NCBI GenBank assembly: GCA_020633235.1
Contig: JACKEA010000004.1
Coordinates: forward strand, 124,001 to 188,000
Direction of reading: 5' to 3'
DNA: 64,000 bases
From: Polyangiaceae bacterium
GTDB lineage: Bacteria; Myxococcota_A; Polyangia; Polyangiales; Polyangiaceae
A model generated the notes under the pieces. That model was not told the origin of the DNA and made no database searches. It saw only the letters and a program-made list of their open reading frames with translations. Both the position numbers and the translations under genes were made by a program. Position 1 is the stretch's first letter. The number at the start of each line of letters is the position of its first letter. Positions 8,263-15,745 of the stretch are shown one piece after another.

Positions 8263-10476
8263 TCAGTTGGTGTCGATGCGGCGAGGAGCGCCGGATTGGA
8301 AGTCCACGGCGAGGCGCGACACGCTGGCCAAGCGCTTGCCGGTGCGGACCATGTCGATGTTCTCGACGAACTCCACGTCTATTTGCATGTCGCTGCCCAG
8401 GTACTCGCGGAAGGTCGCGAGGATCTCTTGCAGCGCGTCGTCGGAGTAGCGTCCGCCCTTCACCACGCGGAAGGTCATGGCGCCCTCGCGCTCCTGCACC
8501 ACCTGGAAGCGCTGGATGGCGTGGTCGAACTCCTTCAGGTAGTGCGCGAAGAAGGTCCCCGGCACGTAACGGCGATCGGTTCCCTGGATGATGGACTGCA
8601 CGCGCCCTTCGATGCTGCCCAGGAGCGGTAGACCGCGGCCGCAGGGGCACTCGAAGTCGGGGTCCATGGCCACGGCCAGGTCGCCGATGCGATAGCGGAT
8701 GAAGGGCAGGCAGAAGTTGTTGAGGTCCGTGACCACGACCTCGCCGACCTCTCCGGGGCGGGCCGGCTCTCCGTCCCGCAAGATCTCCACGATGTAGCCC
8801 TCGCCCACGATGTGATGCCCGGTGTGCGCCTCGCACTCGTAGGCAATGCCGGAGAACTCGCGAGAGCCGTACTTGTCGAACACCTTGCAGCCGAAGGCTT
8901 CCTCGATGAGCTTGCGGCTGGTCTCGGGCAAGGTTTGAGCGCTGCTCATGAGGGCGCGCGGGCGCACGTCCACGTTGCCCTTGGTCTTCAGGTAGTGCGC
9001 GAGAAAATCGAGGGCCTCGGCGTAGCCGTCCATCAGCACCGGCTTCCAGTCGGCGATCTCGCGCACCATCTCGTCGAGCTTGTCGTCGCTCATCTCGAAC
9101 ACCGGGATGAACTTGCGGCGAGAGAGCTTGGCGTCGAGCTGCTCCTTCAGAGCTTGGCTCTTGCTCATGCCGAGCGTCTGGTGCCAGAGGCGCACACTGG
9201 GGTCGCCGAACTCGTAGCCCGTCCACTCTTGTGAGCGCAATGTGGCGGACCAACGGAACTCCAGCTGAGCCCGATCCGCGAAGCACACGAAGGGCTCGCC
9301 CGTGGAGCCGCTGGTGGTGATGCGCAGCACCTCGTCCTTGTCGTGGTTCTCGCTCAGGATGTCGAAGTAGACGTGGTCCCGCACGTCCTGCTTGGTCAAG
9401 AACGGCAGCTTGTAGAGATCCGCCTGGCCTCGGATGTCCTCCGGGCGGATGCCGGCTTCCCGCATGCGGTGTCGGTAGTAGGGCACGTTGCGGTACGCGT
9501 GGCGCACCAGGCGGCGGAGCTTTTCGTCCTGCAAGTCCCGGAGGTGCGTGGGGGAAAGCCACTGCGTCTTGCGCAAGAGCTCGTAGTAGCGCTCTACGTC
9601 CCGCGTGATCATCCAGTGGGTCTGGTTGAAGAAGCCGAGATACGCCTGCCATTCCACGCGGCGCGCCGGGCTCATCGGCTTGCTGCGATCCACCACAGGG
9701 TGGCGTCGAAGGAACTGCTCCGAGACGTCCTTCGGCTTTTGCCGGATGCGGTACTCCCACGCCGCCTTGCCCAGATCCACCAAGGCCTTGGCGGACGCCC
9801 GATACGCAGTCCCGTCCAAGAAGCTCTTACCGGCGCGGCGGTTCTCGAACAGCGTTTCGATTTGCTTGTAGGAGTAGCCCTTGGCGTGGGCCGCCACCAT
9901 GATGAACGACTGCCAGTAATAGTAGTGGCCGCGATAGGTGAGCAGATCTTCCATCACCTCCTTGGCGCACATCACGAACCCGCTCTTGTTGTCTTGCAGG
10001 TCCATGCCAAAGGTCTTGTTCAAGAGCGTGTTGAGACCGCGGCTCAAGTTGTAGCGCGTGCCCCGCTCTCGCCCGACGGCGCTGCGCCAGCCCTGCACCA
10101 CGTCCACGCTGTGCTCGAGGAGCGCGTGGTACAGGCGCAGGAGGTCCTCCGGCTGGTACTGGAGGTCGGCGTCGATCACCGCCACCACGGGCGCTCGAGC
10201 GGCCCCCACACCCGTCTTCCAGCCATGGGCGATGCCCATGTTCTGCGGGTGGAAGCGCCCGACGACCTCCCCGGGGTACTCTTTCTCGGCTTGCTCGATG
10301 GCGGCGCGGGTGCCGTCGGAGCTACCGTCGTCCACCAGGATCAGCTCACCCTTGAGCTTGCCGCGGCGGAAGACCTCGACCACGCGGCGGGAGAGCTCGG
10401 GGATGTTCAGCTCTTCGTTGAAGCAAGGAGCGATGACCGAAAGCGCGAAGTTTTCCATGCTCAGCGGCCGAACCAT
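8263..10476 (-). CDS. GT2 glycosyltransferase fused to CapK/PaaK-like adenylate-forming enzyme
   Basis: A single 737-residue frame with two catalytic domains. Residues 8-245 are a GT2 (DPM1-like) domain: APCFNEELNIPEL, LVDDGSSDGT (48-57), DADLQYQPEDL (102-112), QGWRSAVGRERGTRYNLSR. Residues ~270-737 match the CapK/phenylacetate-CoA-ligase-like family: YRNVPYYRHRMREAG, the AMP-binding loop TTSGSTGEP (387-395), a downstream LMSSAQTLPE, FDKYGSREF, and a cysteine-bearing CPCGRGLPLLGSIEGR. CapK-like proteins occur in polysaccharide clusters and are thought to activate carboxylates. The fusion suggests one protein that both handles a lipid-linked sugar and activates an acyl or amino-acid substituent. 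The third gene of a tight minus-strand operon, it starts three bases after the preceding stop. Confidence 0.85.
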   Translation of the reverse strand: MVRPLSMENFALSVIAPCFNEELNIPELSRRVVEVFRRGKLKGELILVDDGSSDGTRAAIEQAEKEYPGEVVGRFHPQNMGIAHGWKTGVGAARAPVVAVIDADLQYQPEDLLRLYHALLEHSVDVVQGWRSAVGRERGTRYNLSRGLNTLLNKTFGMDLQDNKSGFVMCAKEVMEDLLTYRGHYYYWQSFIMVAAHAKGYSYKQIETLFENRRAGKSFLDGTAYRASAKALVDLGKAAWEYRIRQKPKDVSEQFLRRHPVVDRSKPMSPARRVEWQAYLGFFNQTHWMITRDVERYYELLRKTQWLSPTHLRDLQDEKLRRLVRHAYRNVPYYRHRMREAGIRPEDIRGQADLYKLPFLTKQDVRDHVYFDILSENHDKDEVLRITTSGSTGEPFVCFADRAQLEFRWSATLRSQEWTGYEFGDPSVRLWHQTLGMSKSQALKEQLDAKLSRRKFIPVFEMSDDKLDEMVREIADWKPVLMDGYAEALDFLAHYLKTKGNVDVRPRALMSSAQTLPETSRKLIEEAFGCKVFDKYGSREFSGIAYECEAHTGHHIVGEGYIVEILRDGEPARPGEVGEVVVTDLNNFCLPFIRYRIGDLAVAMDPDFECPCGRGLPLLGSIEGRVQSIIQGTDRRYVPGTFFAHYLKEFDHAIQRFQVVQEREGAMTFRVVKGGRYSDDALQEILATFREYLGSDMQIDVEFVENIDMVRTGKRLASVSRLAVDFQSGAPRRIDTN

Positions 10477-10479
10477 AGC

Positions 10480-11418
10480 TCATTGTGGTTTGCCGTACAC
10501 CTCGACCTCGCCGAGGCACAAGTGCCCGGGATTGTTCTTGCTTCGGATGCGAACGTAGCGCGCGAGCTCGCCCGAGAGCCGGGCCTTCCAGGGCGAGGAT
10601 TCGCTGAACGGCTCACTACGCTCGGCGACCTGCTTGAAGTTGTCGCCGTCCGCGGAGAGCTCGATCACCAACGGCACCAGGGTCTCGTCCTTCTCGGCGC
10701 GGCCGAACACCCGCACCTCGCTGATGGAGTGGTAGCGGAGCAGGTCGATGCGGAGCCAAGGCTCGCGCTCCTGGTTGGTGATGAAGCCGCAGCGCCCGTT
10801 GAGCACGCCGTCCGTGGCTCCCGTGGCGGGGGGCGTGCCCGGACGCCGGCTGCTGGCGATGGCAGGCTTGTCTCGCCCGATGTTCTTGGGCGCGTTCGCG
10901 GTGAGCAGCAACGCGATAACCAGTGCCACCGGCGCGACCACGAAGAAGAACAGCTTCAGGCCGCGGAGCACGCGCAGACGCCGCGGCGTTCGCGTCTCGA
11001 ATTGATCGCACACGAATCGCAAGAGCCGATCCGCCTCGTCGCGCCGCCGCCGCGCCTCGCTCGCCTTCAGGCGATCGGGCGCCAGCGAGTCCGGCTTCGT
11101 CATCAGCGCTTCCAGGCCGCGCAGGGCCTTCGGAATTTCGCCTTCCAGCTTGGCCCACGCCACCTGCGGCGGCAGAGGATCCGTGAGGGTCTCGGTGCGT
11201 GCCACCAGCAGGGCGGATACCGCCAGCCCGAAGGCTTCGCGGTACAGCGCGAGGGCGGCGGTGTCCTGACCGTCGTCGCTCAACGCTCGCGCGGCCGTCG
11301 CGCGCGCCAGCGCCGCGCCGCCGAACTGCCGAACGCGCATCGCGTCCCGGTAGCTGGTGGCGCGTTCGATCGCGCGGCGCCCGAGCAGCGGCTCGGTCAG
11401 TCGAGCCCAGATACTCAC
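10480..11418 (-). CDS. Membrane-anchored protein with discoidin-like (F5/8C) domain
   Basis: A 312-residue protein with three parts: an alpha-helical, Arg/Ala-rich N-terminal ~160 residues, one membrane segment (LFFFVVAPVALVIALLLT, around 165-182), and a C-terminal ~110-residue domain. That domain has WLRIDLLRYHSISEVRVFGR, VIELSADGDNFKQV, ARYVRIRSKNNPGHLCLGEVEVYG. It has the strand pattern of discoidin/F5/8-type-C carbohydrate-binding modules. By topology this module should lie outside the inner membrane. The start is GTG, overlapping the upstream stop (GTGA). Its operon partner is the GT2-CapK fusion, so binding of the product glycan is plausible. Confidence 0.7.
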   Translation of the reverse strand: MSIWARLTEPLLGRRAIERATSYRDAMRVRQFGGAALARATAARALSDDGQDTAALALYREAFGLAVSALLVARTETLTDPLPPQVAWAKLEGEIPKALRGLEALMTKPDSLAPDRLKASEARRRRDEADRLLRFVCDQFETRTPRRLRVLRGLKLFFFVVAPVALVIALLLTANAPKNIGRDKPAIASSRRPGTPPATGATDGVLNGRCGFITNQEREPWLRIDLLRYHSISEVRVFGRAEKDETLVPLVIELSADGDNFKQVAERSEPFSESSPWKARLSGELARYVRIRSKNNPGHLCLGEVEVYGKPQ

Positions 11419-11921
11419 GGCCTTCCCGGAGGTGGCGGTGGCGCGTAGTAGACCGGCGCCGGCGGGAACCGACGGCGTTCGGCGTGGTCGTTGTAGATGT
11501 TGATGGCGTCGTACTGATACGGCTGCGCCGAGATCAGGACCACGGAGCCGGCGATTGTCGTACCCACGGCGCAGGCCAGGGCGCCGAGGCCCACCGTGGT
11601 CTGCGTATCAGTGCGGTCTTCCCGCGGAGAAAGCAGGACGATGCCCCCCACCGCGCAGGCGGCGCCCAGCACGCTGAGGACGAAGCCCGACGTCATTCGC
11701 GATTCGTACGTCTCCGCGGCTTCCCGCGCTTCGGGGTCGTCGCTCACCGCCTCCACCAGACCGCTCCCCGCAAAGCCGTGCGGATAGCGTCGCCCATCCC
11801 GCTCGTACGCCGGGGAGCCGCCCTCCATCACGATGGACAGCCGAGGACCCCGCTGCGGCGTGTAGTGCGTGGAGCACGCCGAGAGCTCGAGGGCGAGCAG
11901 CGCCAGGGCCAACCGTTTCAT
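11415..11921 (-). CDS. Small lipoprotein, function unknown
   Basis: A 168-residue protein with a clear lipoprotein signal (MKRLALALLALELSAC, Cys at 16), a polar segment, a hydrophobic helical stretch SGFVLSVLGAACAVGGIVLL, a second near VGLGALACAVGTTIAGSVVLI, and a Pro/Tyr-rich C-terminus. No family recognised. It is the first gene of the three-gene minus operon with the discoidin-like protein and the GT2-CapK fusion, and its stop overlaps the next GTG. A role in assembling or anchoring that system is inferred from position only. Confidence 0.7.
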   Translation of the reverse strand: MKRLALALLALELSACSTHYTPQRGPRLSIVMEGGSPAYERDGRRYPHGFAGSGLVEAVSDDPEAREAAETYESRMTSGFVLSVLGAACAVGGIVLLSPREDRTDTQTTVGLGALACAVGTTIAGSVVLISAQPYQYDAINIYNDHAERRRFPPAPVYYAPPPPPGRP

Positions 11922-11968
11922 GCGCGCCGGACCGTACCAGAGGGATCCCCGGGGGGTACACTGGGCTG

Positions 11969-12568
11969 GTGGATCTCACGGCGCTGGCCTGGGCAGGCGA
12001 TGCGGAAGGTACCGCGGCGGCACTGAAAGCGGGGGCGGATCCGCTGGAGCAATGCCCCTACACCGGCATGACCGCGCTGCTCGCCGCTTGTGAGGCAGGT
12101 CACGCACCCGTGGCGGAGCTGCTGCTCCGCGCCGGAGCCGATCCCAATCACCAGCATCGGGATGGCTACGACTGCTGGGGCTCCACCAAGAGCGACGCGG
12201 TCAAGCACCTCTTGCTTCGCTTCGGGTGCACGTTGACTCGCGAGGCCAACGAAGAAGCCCGCGGCAAGCGCGGTCGCCACGTCCTCGCGCTCACTCCTCA
12301 CGACTCCACCTGGACTGCGACGGTGCCGGGTCGGTCATTGGAAGTGGAGGCGAAGCTCGCGACCCTTCCGCCCAAAGCCGGCAGTGCGCGCTTGGTCGTG
12401 GGAGAGAGCGTGGAGCTCGACGTCGGCGCGGTGCACTACCGGGACCAATCCGAGGTCAGCCTCGTGCTGTCGGGTTTCGTCGGCGAGGTCTGGGTCCGCA
12501 TCTACGATCGGGAAACCCTCGCCCACAACGCCGGGCCTCTGAGCTTCTGGCTGCCCCCTTGGGATTGA
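11969..12568 (+). CDS. Ankyrin-repeat protein
   Basis: A 199-residue protein. The N-terminal ~85 residues hold about three ankyrin repeats: TALAWAGDAEGTAAALKAGADP, GMTALLAACEAGHAPVAELL followed by LRAGADPNHQHRDGYDCW, and a shorter third. The C-terminal ~110 residues form a predicted beta-rich domain that I do not recognise (TWTATVPGRSLEVEAKLATL...). There is no signal peptide, so a cytoplasmic protein-binding role is likely. The start is GTG at 11969. Its TGA directly abuts the stop of the convergent flavoprotein within the palindrome TGATCA (12566-12571). Confidence 0.75.
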   Translation: MDLTALAWAGDAEGTAAALKAGADPLEQCPYTGMTALLAACEAGHAPVAELLLRAGADPNHQHRDGYDCWGSTKSDAVKHLLLRFGCTLTREANEEARGKRGRHVLALTPHDSTWTATVPGRSLEVEAKLATLPPKAGSARLVVGESVELDVGAVHYRDQSEVSLVLSGFVGEVWVRIYDRETLAHNAGPLSFWLPPWD

Positions 12569-13975
12569 TCAGCGAAGCCAGCGGAACCATCGCGCCATCC
12601 AGTGCGCCACGGAGGGCGTGAGGCGCGAGCGGTTGTAGGCATCGCCCAGGCGTTTCACGAGCTCCCCGGTGGTGGGATAAGGAAACACGGTGCTCGAAAC
12701 CGCGCTCAAGTTCAGCCCCGCGCTCATGGCCAGACACAGCGTTGCGATCAGGTCCCCCGCGTTGGGCGCAACGATGGTCGCACTCCGGATGCGCCCGCGC
12801 GAGTCGTGAAGAACCTGGGCGTAGCCTTCGGTGTGCCCTTCGACGATGGCGCGGTCGTTGTCTTCCAGGTCGACGCCGATGGACGCCAAAGTCTCCCCTT
12901 CGCTCGGCATTCCGACGTGGGCCACTTCGGGATCGGTATAGGTGACCCAAGGAATCACCAGCTCCGAGGCGCGCCGCCGCCCGAAGAACAAGGCGTTCTG
13001 CAGCACCAGGCGCGCCATCGCGTCAGCGGCGTGGGTGAACTGCCACATGCCCGCGACGTCCCCGGCAGCGTACACGCGGCGGTTGTCGGTGCGCAGGTGA
13101 GCGTCCACCACGACGCCGCGGTCGTTCACTCTCACGCCTGCTGCGTCGAGTCCGAGCTCCTCCACGTTGGGCCGACGTCCGGTCGCTACCAAGATTGCGT
13201 CCGCGGAAACACTACCGGTCGAGGTCGCGAGGGTCGCACCATCCACGCGCTCCACGCGCACGGCCGTGCGCACGTCCACGCCATCTCGGATCAAGCTCGC
13301 CGCCACGATCTCGGCTGCGCGCGCTTCGTCCCGCGGCAAGAGCCGCGGCCCTTGCTCGAGCAGCGTGACCTGCGATCCCAGCCGTGCAAAGGCTTGCGCG
13401 AGCTCCACGCCGATGGGTCCGCCTCCAATGATGGCGAGACGCCGCGGAAGCTCCGTGAGCGAGAACACGGACTCGCTCGTCAAGAAGCCACTTTCCGCGA
13501 GGCCCGGGATGGGCGGTACTGCCGGGCGCGCGCCCGTCGCGATGACTGCGCGGCGAAACTCGAGCTGCGTCCCTTCCACCGTCACGGCGTCCGGCGCCAC
13601 GAAGCGAGCGTCGCCGAAGTACACGTCGACTCCGGCGCCCGCCAGCCGCGCCGCCGAGTCGTGGGGAGCGATGTCCGCGCGGGTCCGCCGCACCCGCGCC
13701 ATCGCCGCCTCGAAATCACCAGCCTTCGCGGCGGCCAGCAAGGCCTTGGACGGCACACAGCCCGTCACCAGGCAATCGCCGCCGAGCAGCGCGCGCTCGA
13801 CCAGCGCCACCTTCGCTCCCAAGCCGGCTGCGCCCATTGCGGACACCAGGCCCGCCGTGCCGCCACCGATCACGACCAGGTTGTAGCGGCCGTGGGGCGA
13901 AGGATTCTTCCAGCCGCTGGGGCGCACCGCCTCGACCAGGCGCTGGTTGTCTTCGTCCCAGGGGGAGAGCCGCAC
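12569..13975 (-). CDS. Pyridine-nucleotide disulfide oxidoreductase (MerA/Lpd-like)
   Basis: A 468-residue flavoprotein: FAD-binding NLVVIGGGTAGL, redox-active disulfide GGDCLVTGCVPSK, NAD(P)-binding LAIIGGGPIGVELA, second FAD motif VYAAGDVAG. Near the end, VFPYPTTGE has Tyr where dihydrolipoamide dehydrogenases carry the catalytic His, as in mercuric reductase. The Cys-Cys tail and heavy-metal N-domain of MerA are absent, so mercury reduction is unlikely. The start is put at GTG 13975, giving the family's usual N-terminus (LSPWDEDNQRLV). An upstream ATG at 14167 would translate straight through the hairpin array and its terminator. Confidence 0.85.
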   Translation of the reverse strand: MRLSPWDEDNQRLVEAVRPSGWKNPSPHGRYNLVVIGGGTAGLVSAMGAAGLGAKVALVERALLGGDCLVTGCVPSKALLAAAKAGDFEAAMARVRRTRADIAPHDSAARLAGAGVDVYFGDARFVAPDAVTVEGTQLEFRRAVIATGARPAVPPIPGLAESGFLTSESVFSLTELPRRLAIIGGGPIGVELAQAFARLGSQVTLLEQGPRLLPRDEARAAEIVAASLIRDGVDVRTAVRVERVDGATLATSTGSVSADAILVATGRRPNVEELGLDAAGVRVNDRGVVVDAHLRTDNRRVYAAGDVAGMWQFTHAADAMARLVLQNALFFGRRRASELVIPWVTYTDPEVAHVGMPSEGETLASIGVDLEDNDRAIVEGHTEGYAQVLHDSRGRIRSATIVAPNAGDLIATLCLAMSAGLNLSAVSSTVFPYPTTGELVKRLGDAYNRSRLTPSVAHWMARWFRWLR

Positions 13976-14012
13976 GAGGAGTGTACGGTGACCGACCTTC
14001 GTTGGTTTGCGG

Positions 14013-14224
14013 ACAAAAAAAAGGCGCGGCGGTTCAGACGGAGGGGGGGTACGTCTGAACCGCCGCGCGGGAGAAAAACACGGCGACCTGAACGGAGGGG
14101 GGGGACGTTTAGGTCGCCGTGCGGAGAGAACACGGTGCTCAGTCGGAGGGGGGGGACGGCCGAGCACCGTGCAGTAGAGTTCGGCGGGGGTGGAACCTTT
14201 CTGGCGATCCCTGACCGCCGCCGC
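14013..14224 (-). ncRNA. Candidate small RNA with three tandem C-loop hairpins
   Basis: In transcript order the hairpins are A (arms 14171-14157/14145-14131), B (14121-14106/14094-14079) and C (14068-14052/14040-14024). B has 16 pairs with one G-U-type position and C has 17 perfect pairs. The stems differ in sequence, but every loop is 11 nt: UCCCCCCCCUC, UCCCCCCCCUC and UACCCCCCCUC. Repeat spacing is 50 and 53 nt, and each hairpin is followed by a U/C-rich spacer. C ends in U8. The architecture resembles the actinobacterial 6C RNA and C-loop (CCUCC, anti-Shine-Dalgarno) sRNAs of alphaproteobacteria. Whether it is related to any of them is unknown. It lies between the hydrolase and the flavoprotein gene. 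Confidence 0.75.
14014..14068 (-). terminator. Intrinsic terminator of the hairpin RNA
   Basis: A 17-bp perfect GC-rich stem (14068-14052 with 14040-14024) is followed on the minus strand by C and eight T (14022-14015). This is by far the strongest intrinsic terminator seen in the window. It doubles as the third C-loop hairpin. Confidence 0.85.
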
Positions 14225-14251
14225 TCATATTGTTTGCAGGCGCCGTGCCAA
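14224..14251 (-). promoter_or_regulatory. Sigma-54-like promoter (overlapping sigma-70-like elements) for the hairpin RNA
   Basis: The minus strand reads TTGGCACGGCGCCTGCA from 14251. TGGCACG-N4-CTGCA differs from the sigma-54 consensus TGGCACG-N4-TTGCW at one base, with GG and GC at the right spacing, which predicts a start near 14224. The same DNA offers TTGGCA-N16-TATGAG, a weak sigma-70 pair starting near 14217. Both place the RNA start just before hairpin A. Confidence 0.55.
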
Positions 14252-14367
14252 GCTGAGAGTGGTGATCTCTGGGCCCTTAGCGCGCGATCTGCAGAGTTGG
14301 CTTTCAGATCTGAAATAGCGCAATGCGTCGCAGAAAGCGGAGCGCATGGAAAGTGTCCCTGGCCGGC

Positions 14368-15204
14368 TCAGCGCCAGCGCGGGTCGTCCGCGATCAACCA
14401 CTCGAACGCGTCGCGGATGGCGTCGTTCAGGGGGCCACCAAAGACGTGTCCGGCGCCCGCGGTGTATTCGCGCCGCCCCGACAAACCAACTCTGCGGATC
14501 CATTCGAGAGATCGGGTGGCGTCGCGCGCGCAGTGGGATTGTCCACAGACGAAGGCGACGCGTTTGCCTCCGCCTTCGCGGAAGCGGGTGGCCGTGGGCA
14601 CGTCCCATTCTGATGCACCGCCTTCCACCAGCAGCAGTCGCGAGAAACGGTCCGGGCGGCGCGCGGTGAACAGCGCGCCCATGATCGCCCCCTGTGAATA
14701 ACCTGCGTATATCGCGGGGCCGCGGTCAGCTTCAGGGAAGCGTGCGTGGAACGCGTCGACGGCGGCCAGCACCTCGCTCTCGAGCCGGTGGTGGTCGCGA
14801 TAGAACCAGCCGGAGTCGGGAGCGCGGGTCATCGGAATGCCGCGGGGACACAGCACGAAGCCTCGCGCGCCGACGAGGTCGCGCCACCACGCGCAGTGCT
14901 CCTCGGCGCGATCGCCCGCTCCGTGCGCCGCCACCAACAGCGGCCCCCGCGCGCCCGGCGGCACCGATACCACCGCGGGCCGCTCGCCCTCGATCTCGAG
15001 ATCGATCACCTCGCCACCCGGCTTGGCCGTGGGCACTTCCGCGTGTCGTGGTGCGGGACGCGGAACGGGTTTGGCGCAGCTCACGAGCAGCACCAGCAGC
15101 GAGAGTTGACGGATCCAGCGGGGCGCGTTAGCGCCTCGATCGATGAAACGCCTGCATCGCCCCGACCTGTACGGGTGGTCTCGGTTCGACGAAGCGCGCA
15201 ACAT
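14368..15204 (-). CDS. Alpha/beta-hydrolase lipoprotein (esterase-like)
   Basis: A secreted alpha/beta hydrolase. After a signal with lipobox-like LLVLLVSC come LLVAAHGAGDRAEEHC (oxyanion region), the nucleophile elbow AGYSQGAIMG, an acidic-residue strand near VAFVCGQSHC, and the terminal histidine in GAGHVFGG. The Ser-His machinery is intact; the substrate is unknown. The start is uncertain: the mature-like sequence has no ATG or GTG close to the signal, so ATG 15204 is taken. That overlaps the divergent gene at 15143 by 62 bases and leaves an unusually long n-region. A nearer, rarer start codon is possible. A stretch in the gene (14468-14496) resembles the dispersed repeat. Confidence 0.7.
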   Translation of the reverse strand: MLRASSNRDHPYRSGRCRRFIDRGANAPRWIRQLSLLVLLVSCAKPVPRPAPRHAEVPTAKPGGEVIDLEIEGERPAVVSVPPGARGPLLVAAHGAGDRAEEHCAWWRDLVGARGFVLCPRGIPMTRAPDSGWFYRDHHRLESEVLAAVDAFHARFPEADRGPAIYAGYSQGAIMGALFTARRPDRFSRLLLVEGGASEWDVPTATRFREGGGKRVAFVCGQSHCARDATRSLEWIRRVGLSGRREYTAGAGHVFGGPLNDAIRDAFEWLIADDPRWR

Positions 15205-15745
15205 CGATTTCCACAGCGTGCTCTGGGTGCGCGAAGGGGGCAACGTCGTCATCGACCCCTTGCCCCTCACGGAGCACGACGCGCACCACCTGCGGGAGCT
15301 CGGCGGTGTTTCGCTGATCGTGGTGACCAACTCGGATCACGTGCGCGCCGCGGCGGAAATCGCGCGAGAGCACCACGCGCGGGTCGCCGGGCCCGTCGCC
15401 GAGAAGGCGACATTTCCCATTCCGTGCGACGTGTGGCTGGCGGACGGAGACGAGCCCGTGCCCGGCCTCACGGTGCTTGCCCTTTCGGGATCGAAGACCG
15501 CCGGGGAGCTGGCGCTGGTGCTCGAGAAGCGCACGCTGATCACGGGGGATCTCGTTCGCGCCCACGAGGGCGGCAAGCTGTGCCTCTTGCCCTACGGCAA
15601 GCTCGAGGATCTCGAGCAGGCGCGGGCTTCCGTACGCCGCTTGGCGGCGCTGTCGGGCATCGAAGCCGTGATCACCGGAGACGGCTGGCCCATCTTCCGC
15701 CACGGCGCCGAAGCGCTGGCAGAGCTGGCTCAGCCGCCGATGTAG
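15143..15745 (+). CDS. Metallo-beta-lactamase-fold-like protein with degenerate metal site
   Basis: A 200-residue protein with the strand order of MBL-fold hydrolases: HSVLWVREGGNVVIDPL, LIVVTNSDHVRAA, VPGLTVLALSGSKTAGELALVL, TLITGDLV, and a late VITGDGWPIF. The hallmark HxHxDH is reduced to TNSDHVR and the expected 'GHTPG' is SGSKTAG, so several metal ligands are missing. It may be a binding protein or a hydrolase with altered chemistry. It is divergent to the hydrolase lipoprotein and convergent with moaA, whose end it overlaps by 16 bp. Confidence 0.65.
   Translation: MKRLHRPDLYGWSRFDEARNIDFHSVLWVREGGNVVIDPLPLTEHDAHHLRELGGVSLIVVTNSDHVRAAAEIAREHHARVAGPVAEKATFPIPCDVWLADGDEPVPGLTVLALSGSKTAGELALVLEKRTLITGDLVRAHEGGKLCLLPYGKLEDLEQARASVRRLAALSGIEAVITGDGWPIFRHGAEALAELAQPPM

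Noticed and set aside
12569..13975. Mercuric reductase (merA)
   Set aside because: The C-terminal Cys-Cys pair and heavy-metal-binding N-domain are absent, and no mer genes are near.
13976..14167. N-terminal extension of the flavoprotein through the hairpin array
   Set aside because: Its translation is Pro/Arg repeats from the C-rich loops, and transcription would have to pass a U8 terminator. The family N-terminus starts at GTG 13975.
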